Assembly (NCBI RefSeq): GCF_000699445.3
Contig: NC_067201.1
Location: forward strand, 22,572,533-22,636,532
Source of the DNA: Schistosoma haematobium
Lineage: Eukaryota; Platyhelminthes; Trematoda; Strigeidida; Schistosomatidae
Length of the DNA: 64,000 nt
Reading direction: 5' to 3'
Shown here in pieces: positions 39,001-54,000 of this stretch. A program made the position numbers and the translations under genes. The notes under the pieces are model-generated. The model was not told where the DNA came from and searched no databases. It saw only the letters and a program-made list of their open reading frames with translations. Within the stretch, counting starts at the first letter, position 1; each line of letters begins with the position of its first letter.

Positions 39001-42000
39001 TTTCATTAAATACACTAAAACATTTTAAAATTGAACGGATCATTTAAATAGAACTAATATTCATTTCAATAGTTGAGATCATGAATCAATTAAAGCCAGA
39101 TCATCATGGAAAACTTGGAAGTAGTGGATGACTATTTCGTTCGATTGTAGGACTATTCCTCAACAGCGCGCATCCACAATCTGGTCTCTTGTGAGATTCG
39201 AATCCAGTACTACCTTGAACTCGTCTTCAACTTTGGAATGCAGATACATTCAGTTGACAAGTCTCAAATAGAACGAAGCGCTCCTAGCCATCATTCATTT
39301 TTGCTTATAGTTACAGTTGAAATTCTAAATATTCTGCACAATGTTTAATGGTATTGTAGTGAACAAGAACACAAGTGAGGACAATCGGATGCTACTGACA
39401 CGAAATTACAGAGCATCTCACTAAAATCTGTGAACCATACAGTAAATAGTTAATTTGCAAAACATAAATCCATCGACTCAAACTTGACTGTTCCTCTTGC
39501 AAATATCTGTCCATTATCTCAGATTTGATTGTTCATGCATTTTCATACAAATTACGTTCCGTTTCCGTTCTTTCCTTCTCGATCTTTTACTGAAATATAT
39601 TCCATGCATGACCACCGTTACATACTCAGTCAATCAGTCAGCTACAACGTAGGACCAGGCACATATGTGCATCGGTCCAGGTTGCCATACCTCATCAGCA
39701 CAACAAGATGAACACCGGATTCATAGCAGTGGTTAGGTCAAAGGTGGTAATATATAAGAGAAAGATTGCATATAGAGATATAGTACAAGAAGAAAAAATT
39801 GGTTTGTAGAAAGAAAGGTATGAAGCGATTTTAATCTCTTAGTTTAAGGGAGGATAGGGGGTGTATACACCGACGCCATTGTGATCGATTCTGAGCCATG
39901 TCACCAAGAGTCTCCAACCATTGGTTACGATAGTCACGCGGACCCCAACCAAGTAGTCTGCATCTACCGTTACATACTACTTATGTGAATATAAGTAACC
40001 CACACCTTAGTGTCAGAATCAGATGTCAGACACCATACATCAAAACAGTAAAATATTTCATTCAGTCAAACACAACATAGAACCTGGTATATATGTCCAT
40101 TGGTTCACGTTGCCGTACTACGTTAGCAAAGGACCAATTCCGCAGTTGTAGTTGTAAAGATAAGAATATTATCAATTAAAAAGATTAAACATCAGAGATC
40201 CAAATCGATGAAACATAAATTATTGAAATGATAAAAAAAAGAGTTTAGAAACTCAGAACTTAAGGGAAAACAAACAGTATGTGTATCTACGCTGTTGATG
40301 GTGATTTTCAATCATCTCATCCGAAATCTTCAATAATTGGTTATACTAATCACTTGGAACTCAAGAAGGTAGTCATCGGTAGTTATGACGATGATACTCT
40401 CTGCCACTTGGTAATTCCTATTGGTTCTCTATGGATACGGTGAGTTATTTAAATTTCTGCCCCATTATTCTTAAAAATCCTAATTTTATTTCATACATTT
40501 GTTTTAATTGCAGTATTATTTTTGTTACAAGCTAGTACGTATGAGTTTTCGTTCAAAATATCAACTCACTCACCAGGTACTTGCATATAATACATACTCT
40601 AAGTGTGAGAGCTAATGATACCATCCGGCAGACCAAACCAAAGTAGGTGGATTAGGGTTCAAACTTGAAACTTATTAAGTGCAAGTCGAATAGTTTAGTC
40701 ACTTAGCCTATCTGGTGGCGGTAGCAACAACAGATCAAGAAACTAAGTGTAATCAGGATCGTCATGTGCGCATTCGTTCAGTACACTCATCTCTTTTTCC
40801 CAATTGAGGAAATGAGAAACGACTTCAGTCGGATTCATGCAATAAATATATATGATGATCAAAATACTAAGACTAATAATTAACAGTTACTAACGAATAT
40901 AAATGTCAATTAAACGCTGTTTAAAGGCGTTTTACATATACCTTTCCTATGTTCACAGGTTAAATGCTTATGATGGCGAAAGTGTTGTTGTAGCACTGTA
41001 AAACCTATACTGAGAATGCTTTGATGTAATAAAGCATATGCTATTGTATTAAGCGAGTACTATGAATACATAGTATTGTGAAAACTTCCGAACATATCTC
41101 CTTAATGATAGAGATTTGATTACTGATAGGACATTTGATGCGTAAACAGGCAGATATCATCAATGAAGATCCTGAAATAAATATGCGTTGACCTAACTGA
41201 CCACATCACATTACCTATTTACTTACGTCTGTTATTCCTCGTGGAGGGATATAAGCCGCCCACCAGCACTCTCCATCCAACCCTTCATTCCTATCCAGCT
41301 CTTTCTATTTCTCGACGTGTTGTGTTCTTTGGCCTTCCTCTTTTCCGCTTCCACTCAGGATTCCAAGTCAGAGCTCGTCTCGTTATGCAGTTTGGTGATT
41401 TCCGTAATGTATATCCTATCCATTTCCATCGTCTTTTCCTAATTTCCTTTTCAGCTGGAAGCTGGTTTATTCCCTCCCACAATAGGCTGTTGCTGATGGT
41501 TTCCGGCAAATAGATGTTGAATATTTAGCGTAGACAACTCCGCATGTAGCTCTCCTAGAGTTAGTGCCGGCCCGAAGCTTGTGTAAAGGAGGAGGATTGG
41601 ACATGGGGTTAGCGACCCCATCCCGTAGAAAATTAATTCGTCAAAAAAAGCTAACCAGAAAAAAATATTTCAAACCATTTAAAATCTGCCCTAGGAGTTA
41701 GAAGGTCTTCATTTAGAAGAGTTATGATGCCTCATGCAGAAAGCCGAATTCATTCAGAAGTCGTGAAGCTGATGCCCCTTCCAACAACCAAAGCAACAAT
41801 TTTTATTGCAAAACGAAATGTAAGTAAAAAAACCGATCAAAATAATGTAGTAGTAGTGAATAAAAGAAAGAGTAAACTCGGTTTGAAAAGTTGTGAAGAA
41901 GTAATAAGGACTAAGAGAAAATGTAATTCAAGAGTGAAGAATAACTAAATCTTCACCAATACGAACAATTTTGAGTCATATAACTTAAAGCCTCCTAATC

Positions 42001-45000
42001 ATTGATTAAGGTTATCTTGTGAACTTTAACCAGACAGGTTTCTATTTACTAATATAACTTCGAATAGAAGTCAATAACTTCACAGACTGATATCACAGAT
42101 TGTCTTGGCCTTCCCTAACTTTCTTCGATTCTACTTTTATACTACTGTTAATGTTTTTATTTATTTATTTTAACACATAGATATTGGTACAACGAGGCAC
42201 CAAATACATATGCGCCACACAAATCTCATTCGATCCGCAAGGCAGTGGAGCATCGTATGGAGATGCATTCCTATGGTAGCCGGTGACCAACGATTGGTTC
42301 ATACGCCATTTGTTCCCGCAGGATACTGGAGCCCAGATGCACCATTGGTTTGGAACCCGGTTAAAGCGACAGATATTCGCTTTCCGTCCTCTCAGCTTCA
42401 TAAATAACACCCCCACCACGAGAAGGCAGTGAGTAGGACTTCCCTGATAGAGGCTATATACACGTGGCCATATGAGAGCATTTCGAGAGGGAGAGCGGAC
42501 TCTCTCCACTCTCGGTCGTATCAGGACATTTGGGGGCATTAATGTACACCGCTGAAGTATTTTATGACATATAGGGAAATCAATATGAAATGCTTCCTTC
42601 CTTTCTTATCTATAATGTACTGTCAGTGATAGAAAGTAACAATATTGATTATTATAATAAAAGAAATTCTTACTTGCAATTGTAGTATAGATTTCTTGTC
42701 TCCAATTTGATCCTGGTTTACCATATTTATTAAATGGTATAATATTAATCTCATATAATGTACTTGGTATAAGTTTATCAAATATTATCATATTGGATTG
42801 TTTTAATTCAGGATATGAATAGGTTGTTTGTCCAAGACATGATATAATTAATGATTGAATAATTAAATCATGAAAATAACTTTTCCAATTTTCATGAGTA
42901 TCTTTGGAAATAACCTACAAGATTATAATAATAATGATAATAATAATACTCGAGTTACAAGTATTATAAGCAGAGATGGATGTTGACTAGAAATGGAATC
43001 CAGGAGATATGTTTCGTCTTAGTTTAGCACTCGTCAGCCGGATGTACCTGAATCCCTAAAGTTGATGTTCATCTTGGGACTCGAACATGGTGATTTAAGG
43101 CAATATCAAGGTAATCCGTATAAGATACACATATATCAATAAGCGATATAGGGGTTGTGGAGGTTATTAGGTTTTTGATTGAAATCATGAATCGATTGAT
43201 GTTAGACTTAATAATCTCCACAACCCCTATATCGATAATTATCGTGTGCTCACTAGTGACTAGCTTCGTGAGGGAATTCTCAAAGTTCTAGTGAGAAGCC
43301 ATTACCAGTGGGGCTAATCGGTGTCGGGTAGAGACAGGTATCTATTTCAGTACAATGGAAGATGGTCGTGCAATTTCGTGGATTGATTGAGGTTAGATAT
43401 TAACATCATTGGATGCCGGCTCAGTGGTCTAGTAGGTTAAGCGTTCGCGCGTGAGAATGAAGTCTTGCGGGCGGGATCATGATGCGCACTGCCAAGGAGG
43501 AGTCCCACAATAAGACGAAACAGCTTTTCAGTGCTTCCAGGTTTTCAATGGTGGTCCAACTTCAATCGGTTCATGATCTCAATCAAAAACTTGATATGTT
43601 TTGTTGATTGAATACTACTTGTTATATCTGATCGTCGCTAATTGTTGTTTTGGAAACGCTTATCACTTATACTGGAAACGAGGGATCTCTGCAATTCCCA
43701 CGAGGCGAAAGTACGAACACAAGGTCTGGTTAAAGTGAAGAATTATTAAACCCAAAACACAACCACGACGACAACAACAACTCTAGTCGAAAATACACTC
43801 ATTTATATATTGCTTGTACATCCAATTTGATTAATAATTAGGATCAATTCATATATGAAAAATACTTACAGTTATCACAGATCACATATAGAGCATAGTT
43901 CATGTCAAATGGATACAAGAATATCGTATGTTATATATAATTAAATATCACTCTAATAAACAGAAACAAATACTACACTGAGTAATTAGCACATTGAATC
44001 AAAACGGAAGTTAATGTCGAACAAAACTCATAATAAGTAAATCAATCGAATTTTGACTTTTCTTTCCATCATATCACAATTGCAACCCTGAACATCAATG
44101 GAAAGATTTAAACAACCAATAGAAAAATGAATTAAACTTCATCCCATTTCACAAGCAAGTGGCTGTGTAAATTCAGTAGTTAAGTGAATATTGTGTTGGC
44201 GTTTAAAGAGAATGGTATTGGGTTCGAGTTTCAAAGTGAACATCAACTTCGTGATGCAGCCTGACGAGTCTCAAATAGGACGAAACACATCCTGGATTCC
44301 AGTGCTAGCCACTATCAATATATGCGCATAATAATAATAATAAAGATGATAATTTGCAAACCAATATACAATAAAATTCATAGGTCAACGAGATATTCAG
44401 TCAGTGAATTCACCGATTTCTATTAATATCAGTATGTTAGACAATCATATCCAGATCATTACTCAGTGACCGTTCAATTACTAAGTGTTAATCAACCTCG
44501 AAGATTATTTGAACTCTCAGCAACAAGTCATGAACAACGAACTAGATTAACTCGGAAGTCAGATATTAACCTATGATATATGGTAACTGTCGAAATGATT
44601 GTAGACAATTGACTACGGTCAAGCACATGGATTATTGATCATTTGACTTCTATTCAGTGTTAGTAAGGGTGAGACTATTAGTTATAGACAAACCAGTCGG
44701 ATTTAAAGTAGCGAGCTTTTGAATTGGTGCGAAATTTGCATATCTATATGACGAAATAACGTTTTGGCTTTATAATTGATGCTAGTTAGTAGTAACAACT
44801 CAACAACAACAACAACTCTAATTCCTAAACCAAACTTTTAATTCTAAATTTTCACACTAGATCTTAATCCTATTTTGACAACAGTAGATTCATGAATTCT
44901 ATCAGGGTCACTTTGATGTCACTCAAAGGTCGTTTACAAATTATAGTCTCACAGAAGTAAGAAATTAAAGTCTTTTATTCAACACTTAACACATTAGTTT

Positions 45001-48000
45001 GAGCACATGCAAATTACCACAAAATCCATTGTAAATTCAAGCTTAATATACGTCCATCTAGTTGTAGAGTTCATTAACTATGAGTTCACTATACGTTTAT
45101 CAGAGTGATGATCTTCGCTCTAACTTTTATTGGTCCATGCAGTTCCTTCTATCTCCAGTAGCCAATCAGAAGACAAAGATAGCTTCCTGACTAACAGGAT
45201 TATATATACATATATCGATTACATAACAACTGTCCATCACAGAAGTCACAGTTTCTGTACAACTAGGCTATCTGTAACATAGAACAAACCGAGTAGTAGA
45301 AGCCTGATAATTTACCGATAATTTAGAGATAGCAAAAGATATATCAAGAATTCCCCTGGAGTCTTTCAACGATTACCGTTGAATTCAAGCCAGAGATAAA
45401 CGAGGAAATTCCAACATGAGATTAGCAACCCCTTCCTAATAAAAAGGAACTACGCCTACTAAAAACACCAACCAGAAAAAATCATCTAAACGATTTAAAC
45501 TCTATCCTAGAAGTTGAAAGATTTTCATAGAACAAGAATCTGAGATTCTTCAGAACTTACAAGACTGATTCCCATCTAAAAAATCAGAGAAACAAAAGAA
45601 CTATTTCAATAGTTTTAAAAGCAAAGATGGACAGCATTGGAATCCAGGACACGTGTTTCATCCGCTTTGGGACACGTCAAGTGGATGTATATGCATCTCA
45701 GAGTTGATGTTCAATCAAGGACTCGAACACAGTATCATTGGCTTCAAACCCCATCGCGTTATCCACTTATCTACCGAGTCTACCCAATTTTGCTTATGAT
45801 AAAGTGTCTATGGATTGCCTCAATATTGCTTCATGAGCGGAGATGGATGGTGGCCAGCAGTGGAATACAAGACACACACTTTATCCTATTTAGGGACTCA
45901 TCGGTTCGACGTACTTGCATCCTGGACTTGATGTGTTGCTCCGGGACTCGAACCCAATACCACACACTTCAAACGCCATCGCGTTATCTATTTAGCTACT
46001 GAGTCCTAATAGTGACTCCAGACAATATCGAGGCAGTCGGCACAAGATGCACATATCCAAACAAGAGACTGGTCAATTACAGTTCTAAATAACAGTGAGA
46101 GGATACAAGTAAATAACACCATGTGAATCTTACCACAAATGAATATTGAGCACATACTCCATGTTTAATTCCATAAAATTCATTCAACTGATTTAAAATA
46201 ACTAAATAAGAATCAGGTTTCATTTGATCATTATTATGAAAATCTAGTTGAAATGAATTATTTCCTTGTAATGATAATTGAGTTGTTAACCATTCAATTT
46301 GTATGGTGGATGAATTAGCAATGATAGATTTTGGCAAAGTTACACATGGAATAACAGCTTGATATCAGCATACACATAGATACAACATAAAATAGAGAAA
46401 AGACAAGGAAAATTATGAGAACAAATGAAGAAAATACCTATAATAAACGATCATATGAGCCCTGATTGATGGAACCTATATGAATATCAGTATAGGGTTG
46501 TAGAGAGTTTCATTGAAAGCATGAACCGATCAATGTTTGACCACTATTGGAAACCTGGATCCACTGGATGGTTGTGTCGTCTGAAATATGGAACACCTCA
46601 GGAGTGCACGACTCCACGCATGAGAGTCGAACTCATGACTTTCGGTCTCGCGCGAGAACACCCAAACTGCAGACCACTAAAGCCGTATTCAATGGTGTTA
46701 ATGCGTACTACTGAGGAAGCTAATACTACAATAAAACAGCCGTTCTGTGCTTCTAGGTAGTCTAACAATGATCAGTTCGTTGTCTCAGTGAAACGCAATA
46801 TGAATACCTCAATCCTATGAGAAATCAGTCGCGACTATAATAACTCAATAGCAACTGAGTGACATGGTTGCCAAAATCAAGAAGCATTAGTTATCTCAGG
46901 GTTGTAACTAAACCTTGCTGACAATTTCTAACCAGCACGAAATCTAGGCTGTCGAGGGTTTTCTGACGATTAAATTCAATCAGCTTACATTAAAACACAT
47001 GATGCTAAACTAATTAGACTTGTGGTCATATGTCAACTTGCTCAATAGAATTCCACCATGACTAAGAACGAGACATATATTACATCAATCACCGCAGACC
47101 ACTGATACTTCAACACAGATCGAACAAAACGATTCATGAAGTGAAGTCGTTGATATTCCAATCATAAACTATGATTTATAGCGTCAAAAAAGTGGGTAGT
47201 AAGAAAGTAGTTCCTCATCAATAATAATGAATTTGGACAGTAAATGTAAAACATGGTTAGTCACTGAGCATAGATGGACAGACATTCAGCCCACTAACTA
47301 TTTAGTGAGATTCTTTGCTGTTGTAAATTTCAGCCTGAATGTAGACTGCTTCAGTCATGGGCATGATGTGATTCTAGCTTGTGTACAATATACTGATCGA
47401 GTATTCATTCTGATGGTACTATAATTTCCAGCACTGGTCATACTAACGTATTATAGTGTGGTGTGCGCTACTGATGTCGACAGATATAAATATTATATAT
47501 CATCAATAGAAAGTGAAATACCAAGTAGCAGAAGGCTAAGAAGATAGAAGAAAACAGGACGAGAACATAGAATGATCGCTGTGGAAATGACTGAACACTG
47601 AAGTCTGAGACGACTGATTGGTATTTTGCAAATTAAGTATTTATAGTATGGTTCTCAGATTTGACTAGGACATTCTGTAATACGTCCGGTTGTCTTTACT
47701 TGTGTTCTCGTTCACTCCAATAGTAGCACATTAGAATTTTCAGATATACTCACTTATTATGATGATTTATCACAAACTGACTAATATTGAACTTGAAGTC
47801 ATCGGATATACTATACAATAGGCTTTCGTATGGCTAGACAGTCTTCGAAAAATCTACTACTCAGATTGTTTACACGAACTAGTTACCAAGTAGAAAAACA
47901 TATTCATTTTGAATGATGCTTAGTGCTGATTATTAGTCATCAGTCATGTCATGACTAGTTGTTCATTTATAGCGATCTTGTCCAAATCCCATAAAGTGTG

Positions 48001-51000
48001 ACATTTCAGCTTAGATTAAAGCTATCAAATGGTGGATGATTACCAACTAGAACTGAATTGAGATGAAAATCGAAATTCTGCTCGATCATCTTCAACAAAA
48101 TAACATCTTAATGTACTACATTCTATTATCAAATGATTAAATGATTGAACAATGATCATAAGAGTTTTAGTGAATCAACAATGACTAACTAGATTATCTT
48201 GATGAAGTTTTGTTCTCTGAGCTGGATGGTTTGGTCGTGGAGCTTTCATCATTCTTCTGATGATAATGTCGTTTAGAAGAACGATGAAAGCTCCACGACC
48301 AAATCATCCAGCTCAGAGAACAAAACTCCATCAAAATCATCCACCTGAGCTACAAATCTTCTCCATTAACTAGATTATCATATAACTAGTATGCAATAAA
48401 CTTACCAATTTCATCACATGTAGGAACAAAACATGTTTTAATAGATGAATAAGTATCCATACAAAATGTATACTCGGATAATTGTATATCTGAATTAAAT
48501 TGACATAATCTAGAATGACTATTAACTTGATCTATCATTGTTGAACATTGAAAAATTTGTAAACTATTTTTTATGGTTTGAGGAATTACATAACTTTTAT
48601 GTTGACCTATATAATTATAGTGATTTAGTATTTGTGTAAATCGATAATATGGAGGTTGATTTGGCCAAATACAATCTAAATAACAATCTGAAACATGAAA
48701 GAAATCAAAGAGAAATGTATGAATTATGATCATTTTAAATTGAAGCGATCATCAAATTGATCAATTTGTGTTGATGGTCTGAAGTCTATGGAATATTCTA
48801 GAACCCTACTAAACATATTGTAATAGGATAGGTAATCATACAATCAGAAATGGGATACGTAACTCTTCACTGAATAGTTTTACTAGTCTTACTGTATGAT
48901 TGATTGATACTGATTCGGGTCAACTAATTTGGTGTATGATAAACTATCTGACTGGACACTTGAATCGATTTGTTAATAACCCCAAAATTTAATCTAAACA
49001 ACAACTTGAACACGAGAGAAAAGGAGTGAAATATGGAAAGAACGCTCTACTGAAAGGTACTTATGGCATTTCAGATAGCCTTAGGGTTATGGAATATTCT
49101 GGAACTCTACTAAACATAGTAGCAGGGCAGGTATTTATCTAATCAAACTCTTAACTTTCTAGATCGTTTTGAGGAACATCTTTTCAATGTTGATTGGATA
49201 AAATGATTCCCAATTTTTTCTGAGCCTCTCTCAGCTTTTTTTTCGAAGAATACTCTGGGTCTCCCTAACGGTATATAGTTGATGATCATGGTTTTGTTAC
49301 CATGTTGATTAAATCATCATCATCACAGCAAAAATCGGATACAACTGGAAAGGAAGGCCCAGGACAGGGTGGGTTGGAGAGTGCTGGTCGGCAGCATATT
49401 CTCCTCCATTGGGAGTAACAGGCGTAAGTAAGTAAGTAATCATCACAGGTAAACTTAATCATGTCATGAAACTATTCATCTGACGCATGATGTTAACCAT
49501 TTAAATTATTATAATATCCACAAAAGACCCCTTCTCATATTAATCAATATATGCTCACTAGTGACTGGCTTCAATAGGTATATCCTGAAGTTCTAGTGAG
49601 AAGTACTGACCAGTGGAGTTCAACCAGGTCTGTTGTGAGATAACAACTCACTGAAGACGATGGTGGATGCGTCGCTCAATTTCGTGGATTAGTTGAAGTT
49701 AGATATTAACACCGTTGAATACCAGCTCAGTGTTCTAGTGGTTAAATGCTCGCGCGTGAAACCAGTAGGTCCTGGGTTCAAGTCTTGCGGGGGGGAGGTC
49801 GTGGATGCGCACTGTTGAGGAGTCCCACAATGAGACGAAACTGCCGTTCAGTACTTCCAGGTTTTCCATGATGGTCTAGCATCAACTGACTCATAATCTT
49901 AACCATTGAAATTACTATAATATCCACAAAACCCATCTGATATTATTCACTAAGCTTAGATCAATCATGACATAGTTATACATGACATAACAATTTATAA
50001 TCTAACATTTACTTGAATTTATTAATGGAATGTTTAAATCAATCCAATTTTTATCATCCATTGGAATAGATTGAATACGAACTGAAATAGAACTAGCTGA
50101 AGGGTATGGATTATTAAGAAAGAATTGATCACTTGACATGGTATGATATGCATGTAAATGTGAATTCATGTTATTTTGTAAATCATTTAGATGAATAATT
50201 GTGAAATTTCTATAATGATATGATTGAATGGTTTGATATTCATCATTATTATTAAACGACAAAATATAACCATATGTATTGCAATGATTAAATGTTGATG
50301 GATTCGGTTTATTCATTTGAAATAGAATCATATTATTAGCTAATACTTTTGCATAAACATTTGATGGGGATTTGGGTACTGCAAGATAGATGGAGAGCGA
50401 GAAAGAGAGATGGGAAAAGAAATATGTTATACATAAACATATTGATTATATTGTTGTTAAAGTAATTTCAACAAAAATGTCAGTTATTTACAATGTGGAA
50501 CCTCATACGTTTGTACACCGGTTTTCCAGTAGTTAAGCGTACTTACTTACTTCTTCATTTGCTTGGTTACTTATCCCTGTTGTTCCTCGTGAAGCGGCAT
50601 TGACCGTCCATCACCATTGTCTATCCAACATTGTTATTGGCAATCCTTTCCAATTGTTCCCAGTTGCTATTCATCCAATTTTCGACGCAGTGTGTTCTTT
50701 GTCCTAACTCTCTTCAGTTTTCCTTCAGAATTCCAAGTTAGTAATTGCCTCATGATGCAGTTTGATGATTTCTTCGCAATGTGTCCTATCCAACTCCATC
50801 GTCTTTTTCCTAATTTTCGTTTCAACTGGAAGTTGGTTTTTTCTCTTTTACTCTCCATCGATTTCTGTTCTGATCCATTCTTTCCAGTTGTCTCCAGTTT
50901 CAATTCATTCTGCTTATAATTCCCGGTGCAATGTGTTCCTTGATCTTCCTCTTTTCCTATTTCCTTCAAGATTCGGAGTTAAGCCTTGCCTTGTTATGCA

Positions 51001-54000
51001 GTTTGATGATTTCTTTAATGTGCGTCCTATCCACCTACATTATAGTTTCCTAATTTCCTCTTCAACTGGAAGCTATTTTAATCTCTCTCATAGTAGGCTT
51101 TTGATTATGCCATCCGGTCAACGGATATTAGGTATTTTACGTAGACAGTTATTTATAAATACTTGTACTTCTTTGATAATGATTGCGGTAGTTCTCGAGG
51201 TTTCAGTTCTATACAGTAGAACTGTCTTGACGTTCGTGTTGGAGATTGTGACTTTGATATTGGTTGACAGACAGCTGTTTTGAATTTTATATGTTCTTCA
51301 AATGTAGTAAGGCTGCCCTTGTTTTGCCAATCCTTACCTTTGTGTTTGCATTAGATCCTACTTGTTCATCGATCACGCTGTGCAAGTATGAATCCATTAA
51401 GCATAGTGAGATTAAATTGTTCAAGTAAATTTCAGAGTAGTCAGGGTAATCATAGTATTAGTGGTAATAGAAAAGACTAACTATTCAAGATGCAATGAAG
51501 TATTTTCTAGAGAATTTAGAAATTTGGTAATTGTGAAGAAACGAAACGTGAATGTACCTGTCCTATTGAGAATGATCCTGAGGCATTTTACGTGATATCT
51601 CTGACCATTGGTTATGATACTCAAGTGGAACTCAACCATATAGTCTGCACCTGTTAACAGCGCTCAGACCAACAGTTAGTGTATTCATGCACTGATGTCA
51701 TGTCTTGTTTTGGCTAGATCTAGTTTTCTTCCAACCTGCTCCTACACCAGACATCATTCACCAGGTTAGGGGGTGAATAGGCCTGTTTATCATGTGTCCC
51801 AACGACCGCATTTGATGATGATTTATTACGTGATCAGTCGATTTGCCATCAATACCTACTACCCTATATTCGCTCTTTGGTTAGCAGACGGATATCTAGC
51901 CTATGCCACAAGTGACTCAAATTAACTAACGTCAATCAAACATATCAAATGCATATCAACGTTTCATCAGACATCAACCAACAACAGCTAATGAGACTTC
52001 TAAAATAAGCGGAGTTTTCGATATGCTCAACTACTTCAGTCCCTATTATTAGTTTAGGTATTACCATAGATTAGTTCTGGAGTATACATTTCCATTCTTC
52101 ATTGAACAGAACTATATCATTTGGATATTTTAAACCAACAAGTGAATCTCCTAATAGAAGATCAACATCAATGTGGTAAACAAACATTACTTACCTAAAC
52201 CATTTCGTATAAATCGTCGTTTACAATTGAATTCATTAATAAATTGATTCTGATATAAAAGTCGAATAGAGATTTCATATAATTTACATGGTATTAATGG
52301 ACAATTGAAGGTAAATTTTGTTGTTTCATTATAAATAGGTAGTTTAATTGTGAAACAATTTAAACGTTGTGGTTCATTTTCCAATTGTGGTAGAAAATTC
52401 AGGACTTTTTCTGATGAATTACCCTGTTGAAATATGTATTACCAAAGAGAATTAGAAAACAACAAATAGAATAATAAATTAATAGTTGAATTCATGAGTC
52501 AGTTGAAGCTAGACCAAACCTGGCGGGCACTGAACGGTTGTTTTGTCTTACTGTGGGACTCCTCAGCAGTGCGCATCCATGTTCCCACCCAGGATATATC
52601 GGTCTCGCATACAAGCACCTAATCACCAGACCACTGAGCCGGCCGACATCCAACAGTGTTAATGTCTAACTTCAACCACTCCAAGAACAGCATAATATTC
52701 ATATGATCCGCATAAAAAATTTAAGTCATTCAAAATTAGATTTGATCAATTCTAGTTAGTATATACGTATTCTTTGAGGATTACATGGTTGTCAAATCAA
52801 TGTATTTTCATGGTAATGTTAATGTTCACAATAAAACTCACACCTTTTAGCCTTAGCTTTAAACATCAACATGTTATTCACCTAGCTATAATGTCTAGAA
52901 AGACGCTAGCTTGTTCTAAAAGTTTAATTTTTATATGATCATTGAGAAGAGTTTGGAATTTTGATTTTGATTTTGATCAGCTCTAATTAGCATATGTACA
53001 TCCTGAATAGATTGTTTCGTTGGCTCCGAAGCGAAAGGTAGTAGATTAAAGTCTTACTGTCGACATGAACACAGACTTGCAGATACATCCACCTAACAAG
53101 TCCTAATTACATCAAAACACATATGGTGATAAAGATAGTTCATATGACATTGTGGGTAAATGTCTCGGTATTTCGTTGTAGTTAAAGAATCATTAGCTAC
53201 AATTAGTCCATGATGTAGGTTGTATATTTTTTAATTTTGAAAAACAATTTAAGAATTCCTTACATCAACACTACTGAACACTAAATTCATATTCTTACAT
53301 CCTGACGAAGAATAAATGAATGGTAACGGCCAGGATAACCATTAAGTAACTAAATTATGTAAACGATTGATGTCTGAAACATACGATTCATATAGCGAAG
53401 GCTGATACCAATGTTCCGGACTCAAACGCACAGGGCTAGGCGAGAAGAACCAATAAGTACTTAGAGTTGACTCAAGGCAACTCGTACTGGTTAACGCGTC
53501 ATTGATTTGGCACAGAGCCAAGGTAATATAAGTCGGTGTTCTACTGGCGTTTAGTCACGTGACATATTAACAAGTCTCTAAGACATGATACATATCCTTT
53601 AAATTAACAACGATTGATCCAACAATATAAAAATCGGAACTGTCAAAAACCAACTATATTATGAAAAAGACCACTGTAAACAATCAAAATTACCGACTGA
53701 ATGAAAAATCAAAATTAAATTTAAATAGTTAACAGAAATAAAAAAGAATATAAACGAAAAGTAAGAGATCCTAGATGTAAGTAAAATAGTATATGTAACA
53801 CCGCCGGGAAATACAACAAAACTTCATATACAACATGGCGAGTAAGGTGTAAATCGTCAAGTACAAATCTCAATGTACGTGTACATATTATACATCATTC
53901 AATAACACTCAATTAAATAAGTAACACCAAGCACGCCACATTGAAAAATATTAATCCGTTCAAAAGTTATGGAAGAAAAGGTGACCCGGAAACATCCTAC

